Shown piece by piece: positions 1 through 5,153 of a stretch of 5,153 nt of DNA (positions within the stretch are counted from its first letter, which is position 1; the number at the start of each line of letters is the position of its first letter). The notes under the pieces are model-generated. The model was not told the DNA's origin and made no database searches. It was given only the letters and a program-made list of their open reading frames with translations. Origin of the DNA: Ectothiorhodospiraceae bacterium (lineage in GTDB: Bacteria > Pseudomonadota > Gammaproteobacteria > Nitrococcales > AK92); NCBI GenBank assembly GCA_029263635.1, contig JAJUFY010000179.1:1-5153 (forward strand), written 5' to 3'. Made by a program: the position numbers and the translations under genes.

Positions 1-328
1 CGCCCAGCAGGCCGGAGGTGAGGATGGCGGCGCTGCTGTCGTCCGGCAGCTGGTTGAATTGCGGCGCGATCGCCAGCGTGACCTTGGCAGTGAAGCTCTC
101 CTGGTCCAGTTCGATCCCGGTGACCCGGCCGATCCGTACCCCGGCCAGCGTTACCGGCGCCTTGACCTTGAGGCCGCCGATATTCTGGAAATACGCGGTG
201 AGGGTGTAGCCCTCCGGCTCGCGGAAGTCGTTCAGGTTGCTCACCCGCATGGCAAGCACGAATAGCGCGAGCAGGCCGAGCGCCACAAATAGGCCAACCC
301 AGATTTCAAGCGTGCGCGAGCTCTGCAT
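1..328 (-). CDS. mlaD: MlaD, MCE-domain subunit of the Mla phospholipid transporter (5' part only, cut by window edge)
   Basis: The first 109 residues of MlaD are present; the rest lies beyond the left edge (E. coli MlaD is about 183 residues). MlaD is anchored in the inner membrane and forms a hexameric ring in the periplasm, through which lipid passes between MlaE and the soluble carrier MlaC. The sequence shows a short cytoplasmic start, one membrane helix at about residues 9-27, and then the MCE fold from about residue 40. The family-typical stretch NIGGLKVKAPVTLAGVRIG (49-67) and the TSGLLG segment at the cut end are clear. The ATG at 328-326 is preceded by GGAG four bases upstream and by AAGGA overlapping the mlaE stop. 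It lies 13 bp after mlaE, in the same operon. Assignment is firm from the motifs and the neighbours. Confidence 0.95.
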   Translation of the reverse strand, partial: MQSSRTLEIWVGLFVALGLLALFVLAMRVSNLNDFREPEGYTLTAYFQNIGGLKVKAPVTLAGVRIGRVTGIELDQESFTAKVTLAIAPQFNQLPDDSSAAILTSGLLG

Positions 329-332
329 GGTG

Positions 333-343
333 CTCCGTTCCTT
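333..343 (-). promoter_or_regulatory. Ribosome binding site of mlaD, overlapping the mlaE stop codon
   Basis: Read on the minus strand, the mlaE stop TAA runs directly into AAGGA (343-339), followed by GGAG (336-333) four bases before the mlaD ATG. The second element has the more usual closeness to the start. The overlap of stop codon and binding site means that ribosomes finishing mlaE are placed next to the mlaD start, which favours coupled translation. Confidence 0.6.
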
Positions 344-1118
344 AACCGAACATCAGTGCCGTGAGAATGAAGTCCAGCCCCAGCACGGCAAGCGAGGTAT
401 GGACGACGGTGCGGGTGGTGGCGCGGCTGACGCCTTCGGTCGTCGGCGGGGCATCGAAGCCCTCGAACAGCGCGATCCAGGTGGCGACGAAGCCGAATAC
501 GATGCTCTTGAGGATGCCATTGTACACATCGGCGCCGAAGCTCACGTTGGCCTGCATCTGCGCCCAGTAGGCGCCGCTGTCGATGCCGACCATCTCGACC
601 GCCACCAGATGCCCGCCGAGCACGCCGAACATGCTGAAGATCAGCGCCAGGATGGGCAGCGCGATGAAGCCGGCCAGCAGCCGCGGTGCAAATACCCGCT
701 TATAGGGGTCGACCGCCATCATCTCCATGCCGGACAGCTGCTCGGTCGCCCGCATCAGGCCGATCTCGGCGGTCAGCGCCGAGCCGGCGCGGCCGGCGAA
801 CAGCAGCGCGGTCACCACCGGCCCCAGCTCGCGCACCAGGGACAGCGCCACCAGCTGCCCGACCCGCTCGGCGGCGCCGAAGTCGACCAGGGTGTAATAG
901 CCCTGCAGCCCCAGCACCATGCCGACGAACAGCCCCGAGACGATGATGATCAGCAGCGACAGCACGCCTACCGAATAGAGTTGCGCCACCACCAGTCCCG
1001 GCCGGCGCAGCAGGCTGGGCAGGCCCGACAGCGCATGCAGCAGGAACAGGAAGCCGCGACCGGTACGGGCCAGGATTTCCAGGGCCGCCGCCCCCAGTCT
1101 GCGCAGCCAGTCGATCAC
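342..1118 (-). CDS. mlaE: MlaE, permease of the Mla phospholipid ABC transporter
   Basis: A 258-residue membrane protein, close to the 260 residues of E. coli MlaE. It is the permease of the MlaFEDB complex and offers the lipid-binding cavity in the inner membrane. An N-terminal amphipathic or interface helix (about 1-40) is followed by hydrophobic segments near 44-75, 86-110, 147-175, 200-220 and 240-258. The permease signature RELGPV...LLFAGRAGSALTAEIG spans about 96-120. The following TEQLSGMEMMAVDP (125-138) is the expected contact region with the ATPase MlaF. The C-terminal RATTRTVVHTSLAVLG stretch is also typical. The start is GTG at 1118-1116, overlapping the mlaF stop as GTGA, with a perfect GGAGG six bases upstream (1129-1125). 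No internal stop or missing segment is seen. Confidence 0.97.
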   Translation of the reverse strand: MIDWLRRLGAAALEILARTGRGFLFLLHALSGLPSLLRRPGLVVAQLYSVGVLSLLIIIVSGLFVGMVLGLQGYYTLVDFGAAERVGQLVALSLVRELGPVVTALLFAGRAGSALTAEIGLMRATEQLSGMEMMAVDPYKRVFAPRLLAGFIALPILALIFSMFGVLGGHLVAVEMVGIDSGAYWAQMQANVSFGADVYNGILKSIVFGFVATWIALFEGFDAPPTTEGVSRATTRTVVHTSLAVLGLDFILTALMFG

Positions 1119-1939
1119 GACGCACCTCCGCCGAGCAGATCCGTGCGGTAGTCGGGGCCGGGATAATGAAACGGCACCGGACCGTCCGGCAGCGCCTGCA
1201 TGAACTGGCGGGTCCAGGCCGAGGGGGAATCCGACAGTTCCCGCGGCGTGCCGCTCTGCACCACCTTGCCCTGCGAGATCAGATAGATGTGATCGGCGAT
1301 GGCGGCCGTTTCCTGCACATCGTGCGACACCAGGATGCTGGTGAGCCCCAGTGCATCGTTGAGCTCCCTGATCAGCTGCACCAGCACTCCCATGGAGATC
1401 GGATCCTGGCCGGAGAACGGCTCGTCATACATCACCATCATCGGGTCCAGGGCGATGGCACGCGCCAGCGCTACCCGCCGCGCCATGCCGCCGGACAGCT
1501 CGCTCGGCCGCAGATCGCGGGCACCGCGGAGGCCAACCGCCTCGAGCTTCATCAGCACCAGATGCCGGATCAGCGACTCGGGCAGGCGGGTATGCTCGCG
1601 CAGCGGAAAGGCGACGTTCTCGAAGACGCTGAGGTCGGTGAACAGCGCCCCGCTCTGAAACAGCATCCCCATGCGGCGGCGCAGCTGGTACAGTTCGCTA
1701 CGGCCGAGCTTGTGCACATCGACGCCGTCGATCCGGATGCTGCCGCGATCGGGCCGCAGCTGGCCGCCGATCAGGCGCAGCAGGGTGGTCTTGCCGGTAC
1801 CGCTGGGCCCCATGATGGCGGTCACCCGGCCGCGCCGGATATCGATGTCGACGCCGTCGAAGATCTTGCGCGAGCCGCGCGAGAAGTGCAGATCGCGGAT
1901 TTCGATCAGGACGTCGGAAGTCTGCCGGGCAGGAGCCAT
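1115..1939 (-). CDS. mlaF: MlaF, ATPase of the Mla phospholipid ABC transporter
   Basis: A 274-residue ABC ATPase (E. coli MlaF is 269) that drives lipid movement by the MlaFEDB complex on the cytoplasmic face of the inner membrane. All motifs are intact: Walker A GPSGTGKTT (44-52), Q-loop Q95 in LFQSGALF, signature LSGGM (148-152), Walker B MYDEP (170-174) with D-loop SGQDP, and H-loop H206. The family-specific LREHTRLP and MKLEAVGLRGA segments fit MlaF rather than other ABC ATPases. The C-terminal tail GPVPFHYPGPDYRTDLL (253-269) corresponds to the MlaF extension that reaches across to the partner subunit. The ATG at 1939 gives the expected N-terminus, although no strong Shine-Dalgarno sequence precedes it. 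It is the first gene of the minus-strand operon, behind a good promoter. Confidence 0.97.
   Translation of the reverse strand: MAPARQTSDVLIEIRDLHFSRGSRKIFDGVDIDIRRGRVTAIMGPSGTGKTTLLRLIGGQLRPDRGSIRIDGVDVHKLGRSELYQLRRRMGMLFQSGALFTDLSVFENVAFPLREHTRLPESLIRHLVLMKLEAVGLRGARDLRPSELSGGMARRVALARAIALDPMMVMYDEPFSGQDPISMGVLVQLIRELNDALGLTSILVSHDVQETAAIADHIYLISQGKVVQSGTPRELSDSPSAWTRQFMQALPDGPVPFHYPGPDYRTDLLGGGAS
1125..1129 (-). promoter_or_regulatory. Shine-Dalgarno GGAGG that fixes the GTG start of mlaE
   Basis: On the minus strand, GGAGG (1129-1125) is followed by a six-base spacer and the GTG at 1118-1116. It lies inside the last codons of mlaF. It is the best ribosome binding site on this strand, and it supports the GTG rather than a later start, giving a protein of family-typical length. 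Confidence 0.7.
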
Positions 1940-1963
1940 GTTTGTGTTGCCGGTCTGGAGCGC

Positions 1964-1983
1964 CCCGGCATCGAGACGCCGGG
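1964..1983 (-). other. GC-only hairpin in the predicted mlaF mRNA leader
   Basis: CCCGGC (1964-1969) and GCCGGG (1978-1983) are perfect inverted copies separated by eight bases, so the transcript could form a six-pair, all-GC stem. It would lie between the predicted mla transcription start near 1999 and the mlaF ATG at 1939. No T-run follows on either strand, so it is not an obvious intrinsic terminator. Six-bp matches are not rare in DNA this rich in GC, so a functional role is only possible. Confidence 0.3.
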
Positions 1984-2005
1984 CGGTGTGAGAAAATTGT
2001 CGGGC

Positions 2006-2034
2006 AGTATCCGGAAAGCGGCCTTGGCAGTCAA
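2006..2034 (-). promoter_or_regulatory. Predicted sigma70-type promoter of the mlaFED operon
   Basis: Read on the minus strand, TTGACT (2034-2029, five of six consensus bases) is followed by exactly 17 bp and then GATACT (2011-2006, four of six, including the A at position 2 and the final T). The start of transcription would fall near 1999, giving a leader of about 60 bases before mlaF. It is by far the best promoter match in the gap and is correctly placed and oriented. It was found by eye and has no experimental support here. Confidence 0.6.
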
Positions 2035-2083
2035 ACCGCCGACCGCCGTTGCCGGTGCAATGGTTAACGTTCGGACGCGGCGC

Positions 2084-2104
2084 CGGCTGCTACCCTATCA
2101 GCCG
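2084..2104. repeat. Short inverted repeat flanking the candidate kdsD -10 element
   Basis: CGGCTG (2084-2089) and CAGCCG (2099-2104) are perfect inverted copies around a nine-base centre that contains TACCCT. An operator-like site would look like this, but so would a chance match in GC-rich DNA. It is recorded because of its position relative to the possible promoter. Confidence 0.25.
2088..2096 (+). promoter_or_regulatory. Weak candidate extended -10 promoter for the kdsD operon
   Basis: TGC followed by TACCCT (2091-2096) fits the extended -10 pattern TGnTAnnnT. The only upstream match to a -35 is a poor TTCGGA (2070-2075) at a short 15-bp spacing. Transcription would begin near 2103, about 60 bases before the kdsD start. 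Only the key bases of the -10 match, so this is a tentative call; no better plus-strand sigma70 match is visible in the gap. Confidence 0.25.
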
Positions 2105-2149
2105 CCGGCCGGACCGGAATCGCAGGCCCGGCGCCTTTCAGTTGCAAGC

Positions 2150-2154
2150 GAGGA
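2150..2154 (+). promoter_or_regulatory. Shine-Dalgarno GAGGA that points to a TTG start for kdsD
   Basis: GAGGA is followed by an eight-base spacer and TTG at 2163-2165, which is ideal spacing. The other in-frame candidate near the family's usual N-terminus, GTG at 2241, has only GGAA three bases upstream, which is too close. There is no in-frame ATG between them, so this site decides the start in favour of TTG. Confidence 0.6.
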
Positions 2155-2162
2155 ACCACTCT

Positions 2163-3212
2163 TTGGAAGCAGAGCAGAAGATCCGTCGCGATAACCGCGG
2201 ACTGTCAGGCCTTGACAGCAGTGGCCACCAGCCGGAACGGGTGACCGATCAACGCCTGGCGCAGCTCGCCGTCGCCGTGCTCGAAACCGAGGCGGAGGCG
2301 GTACGGACCCTGTGTGCGCGCATCGACGACAGCTTCATCCGCGCCTGCCGGCTGATCCTGGACTGCACCGGCCGGGTGGTGGTGACCGGCATGGGCAAGT
2401 CCGGCCATATCGGCAGCAAGATTGCCGCCACCCTGGCCAGCACCGGCACGCCGGCCTTCTTCGTGCACCCCGGCGAAGCCAGCCACGGCGACCTGGGCAT
2501 GATCACGCCGCAGGACGTGGTGGTAGCGCTGTCGAATTCCGGCGAGACCAGCGAGCTGGTCACCATCCTGCCGCTGCTCAAGCGCCTCGCCGTGCCGCTG
2601 ATCGCGCTCACCGGCAATCCGCGCTCGACGCTGGCGAAGGCGGCGACCGCCAACATCGACGTCAGCGTCGCCAAAGAGGCTTGCCCGCTGGGACTGGCGC
2701 CCACCTCCAGCACCACGGCCGCGCTCGCCATGGGCGATGCCCTGGCGGTGGCTTTGCTGGAAGCCCGCGGCTTCACCGCCGACGATTTCGCCCGTTCGCA
2801 TCCCGGCGGCCGGCTCGGCCGGCGCCTGCTGCTGCTGATCGAGGACATCATGCACACCGGCGAGCGGATCCCGCAGGTCACACCGGACGCGCCGCTGCGC
2901 GAGGCGCTGCTGGAGATGAGCCGCAAGGGCCTGGGCATGACCGCCATCGCCGACAGCGACGGCCGGCTGCTCGGGGTGTTCACCGACGGCGACCTGCGCC
3001 GCAGCCTCGACCGCGGCATCGACGTCCACCAGGTCAAGGTGGCGGACGTCATGACCCGCGGCGGCCGCACCGCCCAGCCCCGGCAGCTGGCGGTGGAGGC
3101 GCTGTCGCTGATGGAGGAGCACAAGATCAGCGCGTTGCCGGTCGTGGATGCCGACGGCCGGCTGGTCGGCGCTTTCAACATGCACGACCTGCTGCGCGCC
3201 GGAGTCGTCTGA
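2163..3212 (+). CDS. kdsD: KdsD, arabinose 5-phosphate isomerase
   Basis: This enzyme converts ribulose 5-phosphate to arabinose 5-phosphate, the first committed step towards Kdo, the inner-core sugar of lipopolysaccharide. With the TTG start it has 349 residues, against 328 in E. coli. The SIS sugar-isomerase domain spans about 35-215 and contains GMGKSGHIG, HPGEASHGDLGM, SNSGETSE and KEACPLGLAPTSSTT. Residues matching the proposed E. coli catalytic set K59, E111, E152 and H193 are all present as K79, E131, E172 and H213. Two CBS domains follow at about 225-285 and 292-349, ending in the typical HDLLRAGVV. The first 20 or so residues are extra, polar and charged, and unlike the E. coli start; if the real start is GTG at 2241 the protein is 323 residues. 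It is the first gene of the plus-strand operon. Confidence 0.96.
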   Translation: MEAEQKIRRDNRGLSGLDSSGHQPERVTDQRLAQLAVAVLETEAEAVRTLCARIDDSFIRACRLILDCTGRVVVTGMGKSGHIGSKIAATLASTGTPAFFVHPGEASHGDLGMITPQDVVVALSNSGETSELVTILPLLKRLAVPLIALTGNPRSTLAKAATANIDVSVAKEACPLGLAPTSSTTAALAMGDALAVALLEARGFTADDFARSHPGGRLGRRLLLLIEDIMHTGERIPQVTPDAPLREALLEMSRKGLGMTAIADSDGRLLGVFTDGDLRRSLDRGIDVHQVKVADVMTRGGRTAQPRQLAVEALSLMEEHKISALPVVDADGRLVGAFNMHDLLRAGVV

Positions 3213-3213
3213 G

Positions 3214-3780
3214 ATGGCCACCGAGGTCCCCAGCCCTTTCTTCGACCTGCCCGACGCAGAGGTGCTGCGCCGCGCCGCCGAGGTGCGCCTGCTGGTGCTG
3301 GACGTCGACGGCGTGCTGACCGACGGCAGCATCTACATGGGCGCCCAGGGCGAGCTGCTGAAGGCCTTCCATATCCACGACGGCAAGGGCATCAGCATGC
3401 TGCGCGAAGGCGGCATCGAGGTGGCGCTGCTGACTGCGCGGCGGAGCCCGTTCGTGCTGCGGCGGGCGGAAGAGCTCGGAATCGACCACGTCCTGCAGGG
3501 CCGAGAGCCGAAATGGCCGGCGCTGGAGGAACTGCTCGGCACGCTCGGGCTCACTCCGGCGCAGACGGCCTATGTCGGCGACGACCTGGTCGACCTGCCC
3601 GTGCTGCGACGGGTGGGGCTGGCGGCAACGGTGGCCGATGCCCACCCCTGGGTCGCCCAGCACTGCCATTGGCAGACCCGCCGCTGCGGCGGCCGCGGCG
3701 CGGTCCGGGAAGTCTGCGAGCTGATCCTTGCCGCGCAGGACAAGCTCACGGCCATGCTGGAACGCTATGCCCGACTTTAG
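3214..3780 (+). CDS. kdsC: KdsC, 3-deoxy-D-manno-octulosonate 8-phosphate phosphatase
   Basis: A 188-residue HAD-family phosphatase of the C0 type without a cap domain; it acts as a tetramer in the family. It removes phosphate from Kdo 8-phosphate to give free Kdo for LPS core assembly. Visible motifs are DVDGVLTDG (30-38; nucleophile D30, acid/base D32), T74 in LLTAR, K100 in REPKWPAL, and the metal-binding GDDLVDLP (122-129). The C-terminal GGRGAVREVCELIL (159-172) is the KdsC-specific tail that reaches the neighbouring active site. Motif III has W after the lysine where E. coli has L, a small departure. The ATG lies one base after the kdsD stop, with GGAG nine bases upstream inside the last kdsD codons. 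A longer reading frame starting inside kdsD is possible but lacks family support. Confidence 0.96.
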   Translation: MATEVPSPFFDLPDAEVLRRAAEVRLLVLDVDGVLTDGSIYMGAQGELLKAFHIHDGKGISMLREGGIEVALLTARRSPFVLRRAEELGIDHVLQGREPKWPALEELLGTLGLTPAQTAYVGDDLVDLPVLRRVGLAATVADAHPWVAQHCHWQTRRCGGRGAVREVCELILAAQDKLTAMLERYARL

Positions 3781-4336
3781 GAAGGCGCTGCTGCCGGCAC
3801 TGGCCGTACTGGTGCTGGCGCTGAGCTGGCGCCTGCTGAACGACAAGGGCGCCGGCCCGCAGGAGCTGGGCGGCGAGGAAGCCCGCTCCGACTATTATGT
3901 GGCCGGCGCCCGCCTCACCCAGACCGACCTGCAAGGGCGCCTGGAGTACACCATCACGGCTGCGCGCATGCTGCATCGCCCGGACCTCGACAGCTGGCTG
4001 CTGGAAGCGCCGGCCATGACGCTCTTCACGGAGGCCGGCGAACCCTGGTACGGTCGCGCAGAACGCGGTCGGGTCTGGGCCGGCGGCGACGAAGCCGAAC
4101 TGCTCGGCGACGTCCGGCTGTGGCGGGAAGGTTCCGCCCTGAACCGGCCGGTCACCATCGACACCCGGGATGTGCACGTGCAGCCCCCCCGGAAATATGC
4201 CGAAACCGCGGCGCCCGTCGCCGTGCGTCAACAGCTGAGCAGGCTCGACGGGATCGGCGCGCGGATCTATCTCGATCAAGACCGTTATGAGCTGCTATCC
4301 GAGGTCAGAGGCCACTATGTGCCAACGCCGAATTAA
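3767..4336 (+). CDS. lptC: LptC, inner-membrane anchor of the LPS transport bridge
   Basis: A 189-residue protein (191 in E. coli) that takes LPS from the LptB2FG extractor and passes it to LptA in the periplasm. Residues 6-24 form one membrane helix after a short positively charged start. The rest is a periplasmic beta-jellyroll of the OstA/LptC type. Matches to the family are YYVAGARL, GRLEYTITA, DSWLLEAPAMTLF and GEPWYGRAERG between about 43 and 102, then repeating strands ending in YELLSEVRGHYVP. Sequence identity to E. coli LptC is low, as is usual for this family, so the call rests on pattern, topology, length and position. The ATG at 3767 overlaps kdsC by 14 bp; GGAA four bases upstream is a weak binding site, which suggests coupling to kdsC translation. 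A run of seven C lies at 4184-4190. Confidence 0.92.
   Translation: MPDFRKALLPALAVLVLALSWRLLNDKGAGPQELGGEEARSDYYVAGARLTQTDLQGRLEYTITAARMLHRPDLDSWLLEAPAMTLFTEAGEPWYGRAERGRVWAGGDEAELLGDVRLWREGSALNRPVTIDTRDVHVQPPRKYAETAAPVAVRQQLSRLDGIGARIYLDQDRYELLSEVRGHYVPTPN
4307..4311 (+). promoter_or_regulatory. Shine-Dalgarno AGAGG supporting the lptA start at 4317
   Basis: AGAGG ends five bases before the ATG at 4317, inside the end of lptC. An upstream in-frame ATG at 4287 would add ten polar residues in front of the signal peptide and has no good binding site before it, so 4317 is preferred. Confidence 0.5.
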
Positions 4337-4865
4337 GCTGCTCGGCGCGTTGCTGCTGGCTGCGCTGGCCCTGCCCGCCGCTGCGCTCGACAGCGACCGC
4401 AGCCAGCCCGTGGAGCTGAACGCCGACCATGCGCAGATGAACAACGCCACCGGCGTGGGAATCTACACCGGAGACGTGGTGCTGACACAGGGCACGATGC
4501 GCATCACCGCCGACAAGATGACGGTCTACACCACGCCGGAAGGCCGCCTGCAGCGCGTGGTCGCCGAGGGCAGGAAAGCGACGTACCGGCAGCTGCCGGA
4601 GGGCCAGCGGGACTACGTCAACGCCAGCGCGCCGTACATGGAATACCACCCGGAGGCATCGGGCTATGTGCTGCTGCGCGGCGGCGCCGAACTGACCCAG
4701 GGCAAGAACACCTTCAGCGGCGAGACCATCCGCTACGACATCCAGCAGGATACGGTGGTGGCCCAGTCCGACAAGGACAGCGGCCAGCGGATCCGCATCA
4801 CCTTCTTCCCTGAAGAAGAAGGCGAAGGCGGCGGCAACAACACGCAGGACGGTGCCGCACGATGA
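4317..4865 (+). CDS. lptA: LptA (LptH in Pseudomonas), periplasmic LPS bridge protein
   Basis: A 182-residue secreted protein, close to the 185 of E. coli LptA. Copies stack end to end between LptC and the outer-membrane LptD, forming the beta-jellyroll groove along which LPS slides. Residues 1-23 are a Sec signal peptide: a basic start (QRRIK), a hydrophobic core LLGALLLAALALP, and probable cleavage after AAA at residue 23. The OstA domain follows, with PVELNADHAQ (31-40), GIYTGDVVLTQGTMRITADKM (48-68), and a second set of strands at GYVLLRGGAELTQGKNTFSGE. After about 164 the tail is acidic and glycine-rich (PEEEGEGGG) and probably disordered. The gene overlaps lptC by 20 bp and shares the four bases ATGA with lptB. 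Confidence 0.95.
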   Translation: MCQRRIKLLGALLLAALALPAAALDSDRSQPVELNADHAQMNNATGVGIYTGDVVLTQGTMRITADKMTVYTTPEGRLQRVVAEGRKATYRQLPEGQRDYVNASAPYMEYHPEASGYVLLRGGAELTQGKNTFSGETIRYDIQQDTVVAQSDKDSGQRIRITFFPEEEGEGGGNNTQDGAAR

Positions 4866-5153
4866 GCCGCCTGATTGCCTCCAACCTCGCCAAGAGCTAC
4901 CAGCGCCGGCAGGTGGTGCGCGACGCCTCGCTGGAAGTGGCCAGCGGCGAGATCGTCGGCCTGCTCGGCCCCAATGGCGCCGGCAAGACCACCTGTTTCT
5001 ACATGATCGTCGGCCTGGTCATGCCCGATGCCGGCAGCATCACGCTGGACGACGAGGACATCACCGTGCTGCCGATGCACCTGCGGGCCCGCCGCGGCGT
5101 CGGCTATCTGCCGCAGGAAGCCTCGATCTTCCGCAAGCTGACGGTTGCCGACA
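4862..5153 (+). CDS. lptB: LptB, ATPase of the LPS transporter (5' part only, cut by window edge)
   Basis: The first 97 residues of an ABC ATPase are present; E. coli LptB has about 241. LptB is the cytoplasmic motor that works with LptF and LptG to pull LPS out of the inner membrane. Walker A GPNGAGKTT spans 36-44 with K42, and the Q-loop is at Q85 in GYLPQEASIFRKLTV. F90 and R91, which in E. coli LptB line the groove that holds the LptFG coupling helices, are conserved in number and identity. The NFYMIVG-like stretch here reads CFYMIVGLV, also typical. The signature, Walker B and H-loop lie beyond the edge. The ATG overlaps the lptA stop (ATGA); the nearest AGGA is 12 bases upstream, so translation is probably coupled to lptA. 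Confidence 0.96.
   Translation, partial: MSRLIASNLAKSYQRRQVVRDASLEVASGEIVGLLGPNGAGKTTCFYMIVGLVMPDAGSITLDDEDITVLPMHLRARRGVGYLPQEASIFRKLTVAD

Noticed and set aside
237..1151. 304-residue plus-strand open frame opposite mlaE
   Set aside because: It runs antisense to the well-supported mlaE and the start of mlaD. Its product is rich in H, Q, R, G and A with no recognisable domain, as expected for a shadow frame in GC-rich DNA.
1964..1983. The GC hairpin as an intrinsic terminator
   Set aside because: No run of T follows on either strand, and it lies at the start of the mla operon, not the end of a gene.
1166..2194. 342-residue plus-strand open frame opposite mlaF and across the gap
   Set aside because: It is antisense to mlaF, with low-complexity H/Q/R/A-rich composition and no motif. 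It continues through the promoter region only because stop codons are rare at this GC content.
2205..3332. Long minus-strand open frames (375 and 310 residues) opposite kdsD
   Set aside because: kdsD has every catalytic residue and both CBS domains on the plus strand. The opposite frames show only the repetitive composition of antisense translation.
3528..3555. GGAACT followed about 16 bp later by CTCACT in kdsC, resembling a sigma-E promoter upstream of lptC-lptA
   Set aside because: The -35-like half is fair but the -10 half does not match the sigma-E pattern well, and the bases encode conserved-length KdsC sequence. It is too weak to list as a promoter.
3746..4279. 177-residue minus-strand open frame opposite lptC
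   Set aside because: lptC on the plus strand has correct length, membrane helix, family pattern and operon position. The antisense product has no recognisable feature.
4287..4316. Upstream ATG at 4287 as the lptA start
   Set aside because: It would put ten polar residues before a clean signal peptide and lacks a good binding site, whereas 4317 has AGAGG at five bases.
1..5153. CRISPR arrays, insertion sequences, tRNA or rRNA genes, prophage remnants
   Set aside because: I saw no spaced direct repeats, terminal inverted repeats with a transposase, or tRNA/rRNA sequence. The window is filled by eight conserved envelope genes and one short gap.

Overview
The window reads as a chromosomal segment of a GC-rich gammaproteobacterium. 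It carries two cell-envelope operons that point away from each other across a 223-bp gap. All eight genes are recognisable housekeeping genes of outer-membrane lipid handling, and they show the gammaproteobacterial order known from Escherichia coli and Pseudomonas. Nothing in base composition, gene order or remnant sequence suggests a mobile element, phage or recent transfer. A finer taxonomic placement cannot be supported from the sequence alone.

Minus strand (1-1939): mlaF, mlaE and the first 109 codons of mlaD, in transcription order. They encode the ATPase, the permease and the MCE-domain subunit of the inner-membrane Mla complex, which moves phospholipids between the inner and outer membranes. 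mlaF and mlaE overlap by 4 bp (GTGA). mlaE and mlaD are 13 bp apart. mlaD runs off the left edge; mlaC and mlaB would be expected beyond it.

Intergenic region (1940-2162): a well-formed sigma70-type promoter on the minus strand (TTGACT, 17 bp, GATACT) for the mla genes, a GC-rich hairpin in the predicted mla leader, and a weak extended -10 candidate for the plus-strand operon that sits inside a small inverted repeat.

Plus strand (2163-5153): kdsD, kdsC, lptC, lptA and the first 97 codons of lptB. KdsD makes arabinose 5-phosphate. KdsC releases free Kdo from Kdo 8-phosphate. LptC, LptA and LptB are parts of the bridge that carries finished lipopolysaccharide to the outer membrane. Gaps are 1 bp or negative throughout, so this is one operon with probable translational coupling. 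lptB runs off the right edge; rpoN often follows it in this neighbourhood.

Together the locus joins LPS sugar synthesis and LPS export with the system that keeps phospholipids out of the outer leaflet, so both sides of outer-membrane asymmetry are coded next to each other. I found no undescribed system. The points worth a second look are regulatory details of the gap, the TTG start and N-terminal extension of KdsD, and small features inside lptC and lptA.
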